Positions 50,402 to 59,305 of a DNA stretch of 64,000 bases are shown in pieces. The first letter of the stretch is position 1, and the number at the start of each line of letters is the position of its first letter. The notes below the pieces were generated by a model. That model was not told the DNA's origin, did no database searches, and saw only the letters and a list, made by a program, of their open reading frames with translations. The position numbers and the translations under genes are program-made. This DNA comes from an uncultured Candidatus Melainabacteria bacterium (GTDB taxonomy: Bacteria; Cyanobacteriota; Vampirovibrionia; Gastranaerophilales; Gastranaerophilaceae): contig CANAJP010000003.1 in the NCBI GenBank assembly GCA_947361615.1, forward strand, positions 17,432-81,431, in the 5' to 3' direction.

Positions 50402-50839
50402 CTACTTTTCTACCATAAATGTTACAGGTCCATCGTTAATGAGTTCAACATTCATCATCGCTTGGAATTTGCCTGTTTCAACGTTTAAGCCAGAGGTACG
50501 CAGACATTCAACAAAATATTCATATAAAGGTACGGCTTTATCAGGTGCTGCTGCGCCATCGAAGCTCGGGCGCGTGCCTTTTTTACAATCTCCGCATAAC
50601 GTGAATTGCGAAACAACGAGAAACTCTAAGCCCTCATCGACAATAGAGCGGTTCATTTTGCCGTTTTCATCCTCAAAAATCCGCAAAGAAAGAAGTTTTT
50701 GGGCTAATTTTTCGGCATTTTCTTTTTCATCCTCTTTTGTAACCCCAACGAACACAAGCATGCCTGCCCCGATTGAGGAATAAAGTTCACCGCCAATGGT
50801 AACTGATGCGCGTTTTACACGCTGAATTAAAGCTTTCAC
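50402..50839 (-). CDS. dtd: D-aminoacyl-tRNA deacylase
   Basis: MKALIQRVKRASVTIGGE, LVVSQFTL, NDGPVTFMVE. Confidence 0.96.
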   Translation of the reverse strand: MKALIQRVKRASVTIGGELYSSIGAGMLVFVGVTKEDEKENAEKLAQKLLSLRIFEDENGKMNRSIVDEGLEFLVVSQFTLCGDCKKGTRPSFDGAAAPDKAVPLYEYFVECLRTSGLNVETGKFQAMMNVELINDGPVTFMVEK

Positions 50840-50854
50840 TTATTAATCTCCTCG

Positions 50855-51916
50855 TTACCGCAAGCCATCCAACGTATTATGAGAGGCGGTTGCCCCCGCC
50901 CGGCCATGGAGTTGACCGCAGGCCGCGTCAATATCCGCTCCGCGCTCCAATCGCACCGTAACCTTTTTACCTGTTTGCTCCATTAGCGCCTTGAAACGCA
51001 TAATAGAATTATTCGACGGCTTTTGATAATCATTTTTCGCGGTCGGATTATACGGAATTAAATTAATATTACATTTAATATCTTTTAAGTAATGCGCAAG
51101 CTCTTTGACACTTTCAAGCGTATCGTTGAGGTCTTTTATCAACAGATATTCGATAGTAATCCGACGTCCTGTTTTTTCGATATATTTTTTAAGCGCAGTG
51201 TGCAAATCATTAATATTATAACGGTTTTCAATCGGCATAAGTTTTGCACGGATTTCGTGGTTTGGCGCGTGAAGCGAAAGCGCCAGAGTTGATTGCATTT
51301 CAATATTTGCAAGTCTTTCAATTCCCGGGATTATACCGCTAGTTGAAACGGTGATTCTGCGCGCTCCAATCTGAAAACAATCGTTAAAAATTTGCATTGC
51401 TTTAAGAACATTATCAAGGTTTAACAATGGTTCACCCTGCCCCATAAACACAATGTTTGTAACTTTCAAGCCAGTATCGCGCTGGATTGTTAAAACCTGT
51501 TCCAAAATTTCTTTGTATGTAAGATTTCTGATAAACCCGCGTTTTCCGGTTGCACAGAACGAACAATTTACAGCGCAGCCGACCTGAGAACTTACGCAGG
51601 CTGTAAGGTTTGCGCGGTTGTCAAAACGCATTAAAACAGTTTCAACACACTCGCCATCAGGATACTCCAGAAGATATTTAAGCGTCCCGTCAGAACTCAC
51701 CTGTTTAACTTTAACCTTAACATTTGTGACTTCTGCGACTTTCTTAAGCTCCTCTCTGAACGAAAGCGATAAATCAGTCATTTCATCAATTGACGAAACA
51801 GATTTCAGATAAATCCAGTTATGAATTTGTCGCGCACGAAACTTAGACGCGTTTAAATTCTCAGTAATTTTTTCAATTTCGTTCAAATCCAGTCCGGAAA
51901 GTACAATCTTTTCCAC
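50855..51916 (-). CDS. rlmN: 23S rRNA (adenine2503-C2)-methyltransferase
   Basis: CVSSQVGCAVNCSFCATG, FMGQGEPLLN, INLIPYNP. Confidence 0.96.
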   Translation of the reverse strand: MEKIVLSGLDLNEIEKITENLNASKFRARQIHNWIYLKSVSSIDEMTDLSLSFREELKKVAEVTNVKVKVKQVSSDGTLKYLLEYPDGECVETVLMRFDNRANLTACVSSQVGCAVNCSFCATGKRGFIRNLTYKEILEQVLTIQRDTGLKVTNIVFMGQGEPLLNLDNVLKAMQIFNDCFQIGARRITVSTSGIIPGIERLANIEMQSTLALSLHAPNHEIRAKLMPIENRYNINDLHTALKKYIEKTGRRITIEYLLIKDLNDTLESVKELAHYLKDIKCNINLIPYNPTAKNDYQKPSNNSIMRFKALMEQTGKKVTVRLERGADIDAACGQLHGRAGATASHNTLDGLR

Positions 51917-51918
51917 GT

Positions 51919-52596
51919 TTATAATACCTCTTTTAATTTATCTTTATAAAAATCTATAATTTCCACCATTGAATGAAGCATCAGCGCAACAGGGTTAATC
52001 TCGTCTTTCCATGCTCTGTAGCCACATTTTTCGGGTAACACAGCAAGCGGATTGTCAGGGAAATCACGGCAAATTTGCGGTCTGTTTTCATAATCCGAAC
52101 AACGGTTATCCTCCGTCAGTTTCGGGCAGTGATAAAAATAAACATCACCCTCAACTTTTCCGCGCAAAAGCTCAATATACGCAGGATAAACTGCTTCCGC
52201 CTCCTCTATGGTTTCATACGGAATAAACACGCTTGTAAATTGTTGTGCAAATTTATCACCGTTTTTCGCTTTTTCTTTTAATTCTTCATAAGAAAACTCG
52301 CTGCAAGCCAGACGACAGCAGGTAGCACAGCCTTCACATTTAAACATATCGCGATACGCCAAAATCTCCTGCAACTTTCTGAAAACCTCCTGCGAGATTT
52401 CACCGTTAAGAAGATTTAATGCTTTTTCCTGCCAAATATACCCCTCAGATGCCGGCACATATTTATCTAAAAGTTCACCACTAAATCCTGCAGGTTTGAT
52501 TTCGTCAAGCCTTTTCTGAATTTCATCAACAGACTTGAGAAAAATCTCTCTATAAAGCGTCTTTTGGGCGTTTAATTGTTGTTCTACACTGTTCAT
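51919..52596 (-). CDS. YkgJ family cysteine cluster protein
   Basis: CEGCATCCRLAC ... CPKLTEDNRCSDYENRPQICRDFP. Confidence 0.85.
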   Translation of the reverse strand: MNSVEQQLNAQKTLYREIFLKSVDEIQKRLDEIKPAGFSGELLDKYVPASEGYIWQEKALNLLNGEISQEVFRKLQEILAYRDMFKCEGCATCCRLACSEFSYEELKEKAKNGDKFAQQFTSVFIPYETIEEAEAVYPAYIELLRGKVEGDVYFYHCPKLTEDNRCSDYENRPQICRDFPDNPLAVLPEKCGYRAWKDEINPVALMLHSMVEIIDFYKDKLKEVL

Positions 52597-52705
52597 ACAA
52601 ACATTCTATCACGAATATGTTAAATCTTGTAACAACATTCCTTAATAATTTGTATTTTTAGAATTAATAAATTACAATATTTAATGTGGAGAGGAATAGT
52701 AAAAC

Positions 52706-53212
52706 ATGCAAGAAACAATGTTAAAGGAAAAGAGCTTGTCACCTCAAGATGTCAGAAAAATTCTTGGAGTAGACAATCAAGAAATAGTTGATTTATGTAA
52801 AAGAGCATCTATAAGACCAAAGAAAAATAGTCAGGGACAAACATATTTTTCTTATGACGAAGTGAGAAACCTTAAAAAAGTTCATCAGGACACTAAAGGC
52901 CACACTTCACTTCCTGCAGTACGCGGCTCTGACAGAATGCCTCAACCTGCTTCAGTTAGAAATATCCTGACTTCCATTAAAGATATGGAAAAAAATATTT
53001 CTGAACAGATTTCTAAAGTTATCGACGAAAAGCTCGAAGGCATGGACGAGGTCGTTGTAGAACTTATTCGCTGCAAAACCGATAACGAAACACTCAGACA
53101 AAAAATTATTGACTTGAATAAAGAAATTTACCAGCTTAAAAACACACTTTCTTGCTATAAACCGGTAGCTCTCGGCTTATACAGAAAGATTGATAAACAT
53201 ACTTGGGAGTAA
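52706..53212 (+). CDS. MerR-like HTH DNA-binding protein with coiled coil
   Basis: SPQDVRKILGVDNQEIVDLCKRASIRPKKNSQGQTYFSYDEVRNLKKV; 3 nt upstream of recA. Confidence 0.7.
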   Translation: MQETMLKEKSLSPQDVRKILGVDNQEIVDLCKRASIRPKKNSQGQTYFSYDEVRNLKKVHQDTKGHTSLPAVRGSDRMPQPASVRNILTSIKDMEKNISEQISKVIDEKLEGMDEVVVELIRCKTDNETLRQKIIDLNKEIYQLKNTLSCYKPVALGLYRKIDKHTWE

Positions 53213-53215
53213 GAA

Positions 53216-54238
53216 ATGGCAACAAAAGAAGTTCAACCCGCAGCTATAAGCGAAGAAAGAAGCAAAGCGTTAAAACTTGCTATCGATAAAATCGAAAAAG
53301 ATTTCGGTAAAGGTTCAATCATGAAACTTGGCGACAAACCGTCAGTTAACGTTGAAGCAATCCCTACCGGCGCGCTTGCACTTGACCTCGCACTTGGTAT
53401 AGGTGGCGTTCCACGCGGAAGGATTATAGAAGTTTACGGGCCTGAAAGTTCAGGTAAAACAACACTGGCACAACATATCGTTGCTGAATGCCAAAAACGC
53501 GGCGGAATCGCAGCATACGTCGACGCAGAACACGCACTCGATCCTGAATACGCAAGAAACCTCGGCGTTGACATTGATAACCTGCTTATTTCACAACCTG
53601 ACACAGGTGAACAAGCGCTTGATATTACAGAAGAACTCGTTCGCTCAGGCGCGGTTGATGTCGTTGTTGTCGACTCTGTTGCAGCACTTGTTCCAAAAGC
53701 CGAAATCGACGGTTCAATGGAAGACCAACAAATGGGCTTGCAAGCACGTTTAATGAGCAAAGCACTCAGAAAATTAACCGGTGTAATCGGCAAAACCAAT
53801 ACAACCGTAATTTTCATCAACCAGCTTCGTATGAAAATCGGCGTTATGTACGGCAACCCTGAAACAACAACCGGTGGTAACGCGCTAAAATACTACGCGT
53901 CAGTTCGTATGGAAATCAGAAGAACAGAAGGCTTAAAAGGTGACGGTGAAGATATCGGTAACCACGTAAGAGTAAAAGTTCTTAAAAATAAAGTGGCACC
54001 GCCATTTAGAACCGCTGAATTTGATATCATCTTCGGCAAAGGTATCTGCAAAATCGGTAACATTCTTGACGTTGCTGTAAACTTAAACATTGTAAACAAA
54101 GCAGGCGCCTGGTTCAGCTATAACGATGAAAAACTCGGACAGGGCAGAGAAAAAGCAAAAGAATTCCTCGCTTCAAACCCTGACTTGCTCGCTGAAGTTG
54201 AGACAAAAGTCCGCGCAAAACTTGCAGAGGAAGCTTAA
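53216..54238 (+). CDS. recA: Recombinase RecA
   Basis: [58 protein letters not shown]. Confidence 0.98.
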   Translation: MATKEVQPAAISEERSKALKLAIDKIEKDFGKGSIMKLGDKPSVNVEAIPTGALALDLALGIGGVPRGRIIEVYGPESSGKTTLAQHIVAECQKRGGIAAYVDAEHALDPEYARNLGVDIDNLLISQPDTGEQALDITEELVRSGAVDVVVVDSVAALVPKAEIDGSMEDQQMGLQARLMSKALRKLTGVIGKTNTTVIFINQLRMKIGVMYGNPETTTGGNALKYYASVRMEIRRTEGLKGDGEDIGNHVRVKVLKNKVAPPFRTAEFDIIFGKGICKIGNILDVAVNLNIVNKAGAWFSYNDEKLGQGREKAKEFLASNPDLLAEVETKVRAKLAEEA

Positions 54239-54252
54239 ATAATATAACACAC

Positions 54253-54280
54253 AAAAAAGGAGCCGAATGGCTCCTTTTTT
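54253..54280. terminator. Bidirectional terminator recA / pilin-like gene
   Basis: AAAAAAGGAGCCgaatGGCTCCTTTTTT. Confidence 0.85.
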
Positions 54281-54281
54281 A

Positions 54282-55208
54282 TTAGCGTTTAACACATTGA
54301 ACATGATAGTTATCAGCTTTTGGCACAGAGTATTTCATCCCAGCATTAGGGCCAAAAACCCATGCATGAGTGCTATCTTCCACCGTTGAAGACCAACTGC
54401 TTAATGTAGTGTTCCAATCAAACAATGTATTACTATAAAACATTGACAATAATTCTTCAATATTCGGCAACCTGTATTCCGCATCAAGCTTAGAACATTC
54501 TTTAGACGCCTGTGAATACGAATATTGAGCATCAAGCATACGAACAGGTTGAGGCATTACAACATTTGAATCACTAGAGTAAATCGCCGAAATAACCCCT
54601 ATATCTTTACCTACAGTATTCGGTCCTTTTGAACCGTTTAAGTCAAACACAAAATGCGCACACATCTGTGATTTCATATAAAGCCCCGGCTTTCCAGAGT
54701 TGGAAGCGCCCTCAAAAAACATACTTGACGAAGTACAATTAGGATTGTAAAAAGTAAGTATAGATTCTCCGTTAATTGTTTCAAAAGCCGCAGCATTAGT
54801 GTTTGAAATCAAAAAAACATTTGCAGGGATTCCAGGATTTAAGTCTGACATTTTACGCGGCAAATTCATCTGGCTGCCCCCAAGAGTTGTTATTTTACTG
54901 GCTAGCCCGCAATCAAACACATGGTCTTTGTCGCAAATATTGTTAATTTTAAGCACTTTTGCTAATCCAGTCGTAATAAATGTTTCTGCGGCTGTATCGT
55001 TAATAGATGCCGAACTGCTTGTACTGACCGTTTCATAAGTTCCATAACCATTCAACGACGGCATAAGCGCGATTGCCTGACTGAAACGAGCGTATAAGGC
55101 TTTACGTTGAGTGTTCCATGTGCGTTCGTTAATGTTACCAGTAAGCGACGGTAACGTTATCGCTGCAACCACGCCGATGATTGTTAGGGATAAAAGAATC
55201 TCTGCCAT
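54282..55208 (-). CDS. Prepilin-like protein, DUF1566/lectin-like C-terminus (copy 1)
   Basis: Frame upstream of listed ATG encodes GGGGSLLTG/FTMAEILLSLTIIGVVAAITLP, a prepilin cleavage-like site; C-term YRLPNIEELLSMF ... HVQCVKR; leader ATG 55271 is interrupted by an in-frame TAA. Confidence 0.8.
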   Translation of the reverse strand: MAEILLSLTIIGVVAAITLPSLTGNINERTWNTQRKALYARFSQAIALMPSLNGYGTYETVSTSSSASINDTAAETFITTGLAKVLKINNICDKDHVFDCGLASKITTLGGSQMNLPRKMSDLNPGIPANVFLISNTNAAAFETINGESILTFYNPNCTSSSMFFEGASNSGKPGLYMKSQMCAHFVFDLNGSKGPNTVGKDIGVISAIYSSDSNVVMPQPVRMLDAQYSYSQASKECSKLDAEYRLPNIEELLSMFYSNTLFDWNTTLSSWSSTVEDSTHAWVFGPNAGMKYSVPKADNYHVQCVKR

Positions 55209-55229
55209 TGTAAATCCGGTTAAAAGGCT

Positions 55230-55241
55230 CCCCCCCCCCCC
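55230..55241. repeat. 12-nt poly-C tract (poly-G in pilin copy 1 leader)
   Basis: Direct reading. Confidence 0.95.
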
Positions 55242-55293
55242 TGCTTAATTCAAGACATTAAGTTTTTTCATAATTTACATCCTTTCTCTTGAT

Positions 55294-55322
55294 ATTTTGT
55301 AGCATGTTTTATAAATAGTCAA
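55294..55322 (-). promoter_or_regulatory. Putative promoter of pilin copy 1 (TTGACT-N17-CAAAAT)
   Basis: Matches arrangement upstream of copy 2; directly after the valS terminator. Confidence 0.6.
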
Positions 55323-55341
55323 GGGGGCAAATGCCCCCTTT
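55321..55341 (-). terminator. valS terminator
   Basis: AAGGGGGCatttGCCCCCTT. Confidence 0.7.
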
Positions 55342-55343
55342 GA

Positions 55344-57989
55344 TTAACTTTCGAGTTCCGCTATCAAATCGTTGATTGTTTTTTCTTGAATTGAAATTTC
55401 TTCAATACGCGCATTGGTTTGTTCAATCAACTCTTTCGGCGCATTCTGAACAAATTTTTCGTTCTTCATTCTACCCGCAAGCGAATTCTTTTCATTCACA
55501 AGTTTTTCTAATTTTTTCTTTTGACGTGCGATTTCTGCATTAAAATCAATCAGATTTTCAAGTCTAATTATAATTTTTGACGCTGAAACAACTGCTGTCG
55601 CAGATTTTTTCGGTGATGGAGCCTCTAGTTCACCATACGTAATATTTTCAACTTTCGCTAAGCGTTGAATTAGGGCTTCGATAGCTTCAAACACCGGTTT
55701 CTCTGATTTTTCAGCACGAATTTCTACGTCAAATTTAACTGACATAGGGATATTAAAGCTTTGGCGTACGTTTCTGACAGATTTAATTGTTTCAAAAACG
55801 AGTTCCATTTCTTCGCGTTCTGTAGGGAACACAAGTTCCTCTTTGAATTGAGGAAATTCAGAAACCATAATTGCTCTAACATCGGTATTTTTAGGAATCA
55901 ACTGCCAAACTTGTTCAGTGATATGCGGCATAATCGGGTGAAGCATTCTGAGTGACATATCAAGAACATATCTCAAAACGCGCTGTGTATTAAGTTTTAA
56001 ACTTTCATCAGCCAGTTGAATTTTCGCGATTTCAACGTACCAGTCACAGTATGAATTCCAGAAGAAATCATAAAGAATATGTGCATTTTCACCAATACGG
56101 AAGTTTTTAATATTTTCGTTAAATTCTTTAGCGACAGAATTTAATTTATCCAAAATCCATTTGTCAACGATTGTAAGTTTTGAGAAATCAATTTCCTTAT
56201 CGTCAACACCTTGAAGGTTCATCAAAACAAAACGTGAAGCATTCCAGATTTTGTTAGCAAAGTTTCTACCGTATTCAAAACGCTCGTCAGAAATTTTGAT
56301 ATCCTGACCGCCGTATGTGCAAAGCGATGTCATTGTAAATCTCAACGCGTCGCAACCGTATTTATCAATAATTTGAACAGGGTCGATTGTATTGCCTTTA
56401 GATTTAGACATTTTTTGACCTTTTTCGTCACGTATCAGACCGTGAATATAAACCGTTGAAAACGGTGCTTTACCTGTAAATTCCAGGCCCATCGTAATCA
56501 TTCTCGCAACCCAGAAGAAAATAATATCAAAACCTGTTACAAGAGTTGTTGTAGGATAGAATTTTTTGAAATCTTCACTGTCAAGGTTTGGCCAGCCCAT
56601 TGTTGAAAACGGCCAGAGGCCTGATGAGAACCAGGTATCAAGGCAATCGGTTTCCTGTACATAGTTTTCAGGATCTGGATTTTCTTTTGCAACGACCATT
56701 TCACCTGTAACTTTGTGATAATATGCAGGAATTTGGTGTCCCCACCAGATTTGACGCGAAATACACCAGTCGCGGATATTTTCCATCCAGCCAAGGTAGT
56801 TCTTTTCCCAGCGTTCGGGAACAAATTTAATTCTACCGTCTTTGACTGCTGCAATTGCTTCTTTTGCAAGCGGTTCCATTTTAACAAACCATTGTTCGGA
56901 AAGAAGCGGTTCAATAGTAGTATTACAACGTTGACATTTACCAACATTGTGTTCATGGTCGCGAATGCGCAAAAGTGCTTGTTTTTCTTGAAGCATTTCA
57001 ACGATTTTTTTACGTGCCTCGTATCTGTCCATACCGCGAATTTCCCAAGGAACTTCAGGACAATCTTTCATCGTGCCGTCTTCGTTCATAATCCAAATCG
57101 GCTGCAAGTTGTGGCGTTTACCAACTTCGTAATCGTTCGGGTCGTGTGCCGGAGTGATTTTAACTGCGCCTGTACCAAAAGATTTATCAACATACTCGTC
57201 AGCGATAATAGGAATTTCTCTGCCTGAAAGCGGAATAACAACCGTTTTGCCGATTAATTCAGAATATTTTTTATCTGACGGGTTAACAGCGATTGCGACA
57301 TCACCGAAAATCGTTTCAGGACGGGTAGTTGCAACGATAATTGCACCGACTTCACCTTTCAGATGGTAAGAAATTTCCCACATATGGCCTTGTTCTGTTT
57401 CGTACTCGGTTTCAACGTCAGAAATCGCGCTCATGCAACGCGGACACCAGTTTACGATATAAGCACCTTTATATATTAATCCTTTTTCGTAAAGTCTTAC
57501 GAAAACCTCTTTAACAGCGTCTGAACAGCCTTTATCAAACGTAAATCTTTCGCGGGAACGGTCAAAAGATGCGCCAAGGCGTTTCATCTGGTCTAAGATA
57601 GTGCTTCTATGTTCATTAGTCCATTGCCAAGTGCGTTCTAAGAATTTTTCACGTCCTAAGTCGTGGCGTGTAAGCCCTTCTTTTGCGATTTGTTTTTCAA
57701 CAACGTTTTGAGTGGCAAGTCCGGCGTGGTCTGTTCCCGGAAGCCATAAAGTTTCATAACCTGCCATTCTGTGATAACGTGTGAGAATATCCTGCAAAGT
57801 TTCGTCAAGCGCGTGGCCCATGTGCAAAACACCTGTAACGTTTGGTGGCGGGATTACAATTGAATAAGGTTCTTTTTGGCTCTTAGCGTCAGCCTTAAAA
57901 AGTTCGTTTTCTTCCCAGAATTTATAAATTTCGCGCTCAGTATTCTGCGCGTCATAAACAGTTGGTAAATCTTCAATTTTTATAGTCAT
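55344..57989 (-). CDS. valS: Valyl-tRNA synthetase
   Basis: PPPNVTGVLHMGHALDETLQDIL, KMSKSKGNTIDP. Confidence 0.98.
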   Translation of the reverse strand: MTIKIEDLPTVYDAQNTEREIYKFWEENELFKADAKSQKEPYSIVIPPPNVTGVLHMGHALDETLQDILTRYHRMAGYETLWLPGTDHAGLATQNVVEKQIAKEGLTRHDLGREKFLERTWQWTNEHRSTILDQMKRLGASFDRSRERFTFDKGCSDAVKEVFVRLYEKGLIYKGAYIVNWCPRCMSAISDVETEYETEQGHMWEISYHLKGEVGAIIVATTRPETIFGDVAIAVNPSDKKYSELIGKTVVIPLSGREIPIIADEYVDKSFGTGAVKITPAHDPNDYEVGKRHNLQPIWIMNEDGTMKDCPEVPWEIRGMDRYEARKKIVEMLQEKQALLRIRDHEHNVGKCQRCNTTIEPLLSEQWFVKMEPLAKEAIAAVKDGRIKFVPERWEKNYLGWMENIRDWCISRQIWWGHQIPAYYHKVTGEMVVAKENPDPENYVQETDCLDTWFSSGLWPFSTMGWPNLDSEDFKKFYPTTTLVTGFDIIFFWVARMITMGLEFTGKAPFSTVYIHGLIRDEKGQKMSKSKGNTIDPVQIIDKYGCDALRFTMTSLCTYGGQDIKISDERFEYGRNFANKIWNASRFVLMNLQGVDDKEIDFSKLTIVDKWILDKLNSVAKEFNENIKNFRIGENAHILYDFFWNSYCDWYVEIAKIQLADESLKLNTQRVLRYVLDMSLRMLHPIMPHITEQVWQLIPKNTDVRAIMVSEFPQFKEELVFPTEREEMELVFETIKSVRNVRQSFNIPMSVKFDVEIRAEKSEKPVFEAIEALIQRLAKVENITYGELEAPSPKKSATAVVSASKIIIRLENLIDFNAEIARQKKKLEKLVNEKNSLAGRMKNEKFVQNAPKELIEQTNARIEEISIQEKTINDLIAELES

Positions 57990-58031
57990 CTTAAATCCCT
58001 CAAATTATTAAATGCTGAGAAAATTTTACCA

Positions 58032-58067
58032 CAAAAAAACGGGATTACAAACCTATATTGCAATCCC
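58032..58067 (-). terminator. Terminator of pilin copy 2
   Basis: GGGATT...AATCCC followed by GTTTTTTTGT on minus strand. Confidence 0.65.
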
Positions 58068-58074
58068 ATTTCCA

Positions 58075-59163
58075 TTAACGTTTCACGCATCTTACATAAT
58101 TAGAAGGCACACTATACGAACTGGCTGTTCTCAAATATCTGTAATGTAAATACATACGCTTACCATCTGTCGGATAAAAAGTTGATGTCCAGTATCTATT
58201 ATCAGGTAAGGCTCCCATTAATTTTGAATTTATAGCGACAGAAGAAATTTCCTCCAGTGACGGTAATCTGTAATCAGGATCTTGCGCATTACAAGCCCCA
58301 CTTACATTAGACGCATCAATTGCCGTTGTAGAGGTATCATGCAAATTTGGCAATGGTGAAACAACCACACTATCAGTCGGGTAAAATACAGACATAACTC
58401 CGATATCTTTGCCCACAGTATTCGGGCCTTTTGAACCGTTCAGATCGTAAATCATATTAACGCACACTTTTTTCTGCATATAAATATAATATGTTTCGGC
58501 TAATAATGATTGACAATTAGGATTATAAAAAACTGCAATACTTTCACCATTTTGCGTTTCAAAGGCCGCAGCTTTTGAATTAGGTATAGAATAAGAAGCG
58601 CCGGCATCTCCATATGTACTGCCAACTTCATAGGAAACATTGGCAGAATTCAAATCCCCGAATTTTTCAGGGAAAGCAATTTTTACCCCATCTAGAGTGG
58701 TCAAACTTGTCGGAATTCCGCAGTCTGCTATATTACCGTTACCGCATATATTATTAATTTTCAATACTTTTGAAAGTGCAGAAGTGATAAAAGTTTCGGC
58801 TAAAGTATCTGTTGTAACACTGCCACTTGCATCTTCTGTAATCGTCCCATAGCCGTTAAGCGCAGGCATCAGGGCAACAGCCTGCGACATTCGAGAATAA
58901 AGTGCTTTGCGTTGAGTATTCCAGGTGCGCTCGTTAATATTGCCTGTTAATGATGGCAATGTTATCGCAGCTACTACTCCAATAATTGTTAGAGATAAGA
59001 GTATCTCTGCCATGGTGAAGGCTATTCGTTGACCGGCAGCCCGCAAGCCAATTATAGAACCCGCTTGACCGCGTGTGTCATGCTGAACTCGTTTCAGCAT
59101 CTGGCCAGCGTTGCACTCTACCGGTAGCGTTGGACAGATCCCGAAACAAGTTCGGGATGACAA
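58075..59163 (-). CDS. Prepilin-like protein, DUF1566/lectin-like C-terminus (copy 2); native start probably ATG 59248, out of frame in this assembly
   Basis: IAFTMAEILLSLTIIGVVAAITLPSLTGNINERTW, DLNGSKGPNTVGKDIG, YRLPSLEEI ... YVRCVKR. Confidence 0.8.
   Translation of the reverse strand: MSSRTCFGICPTLPVECNAGQMLKRVQHDTRGQAGSIIGLRAAGQRIAFTMAEILLSLTIIGVVAAITLPSLTGNINERTWNTQRKALYSRMSQAVALMPALNGYGTITEDASGSVTTDTLAETFITSALSKVLKINNICGNGNIADCGIPTSLTTLDGVKIAFPEKFGDLNSANVSYEVGSTYGDAGASYSIPNSKAAAFETQNGESIAVFYNPNCQSLLAETYYIYMQKKVCVNMIYDLNGSKGPNTVGKDIGVMSVFYPTDSVVVSPLPNLHDTSTTAIDASNVSGACNAQDPDYRLPSLEEISSVAINSKLMGALPDNRYWTSTFYPTDGKRMYLHYRYLRTASSYSVPSNYVRCVKR
59076..59162. repeat. REP-like composite palindrome inside pilin copy 2 leader
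   Basis: TGTCATGCTGAACTCGTTTCAGCATCTG ... CAGATCCCGAAACAAGTTCGGGATGACA. Confidence 0.85.
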
Positions 59164-59202
59164 GTTGGTGTGTAACGCCCCACTAGCTATACCTAAGAGA
59201 GG

Positions 59203-59215
59203 CCCCCCCCCCCCC
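59203..59215. repeat. 13-nt poly-C tract (poly-G in pilin copy 2 leader)
   Basis: Direct reading. Confidence 0.95.
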
Positions 59216-59273
59216 TGATAATGACGATACGTTTTTAATTAATTTCATTTATTTACCCTTCCTTTCTACATGC

Positions 59274-59302
59274 ATTATGTAACATGTTACATAATTAGTC
59301 AA
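59274..59302 (-). promoter_or_regulatory. Putative promoter/operator of pilin copy 2 (TTGACT-N17-CATAAT overlapping a 22-bp perfect palindrome ATTATGTAACATGTTACATAAT)
   Basis: Direct reading. Confidence 0.65.
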
Positions 59303-59305
59303 GTC

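Noticed and set aside
55230-55241. Poly-C tracts as pure sequencing or assembly artefact
   Set aside because: Cannot be excluded for exact length, but two of three independent tracts fall at the same place in homologous leaders and both encode GGGG(S/P)LL in the pilin frame, which an artefact would not explain
57154-57369. Plus-strand ORFs within valS (e.g. 56715-57227, 57154-57369)
   Set aside because: Antisense shadow ORFs of a highly conserved gene
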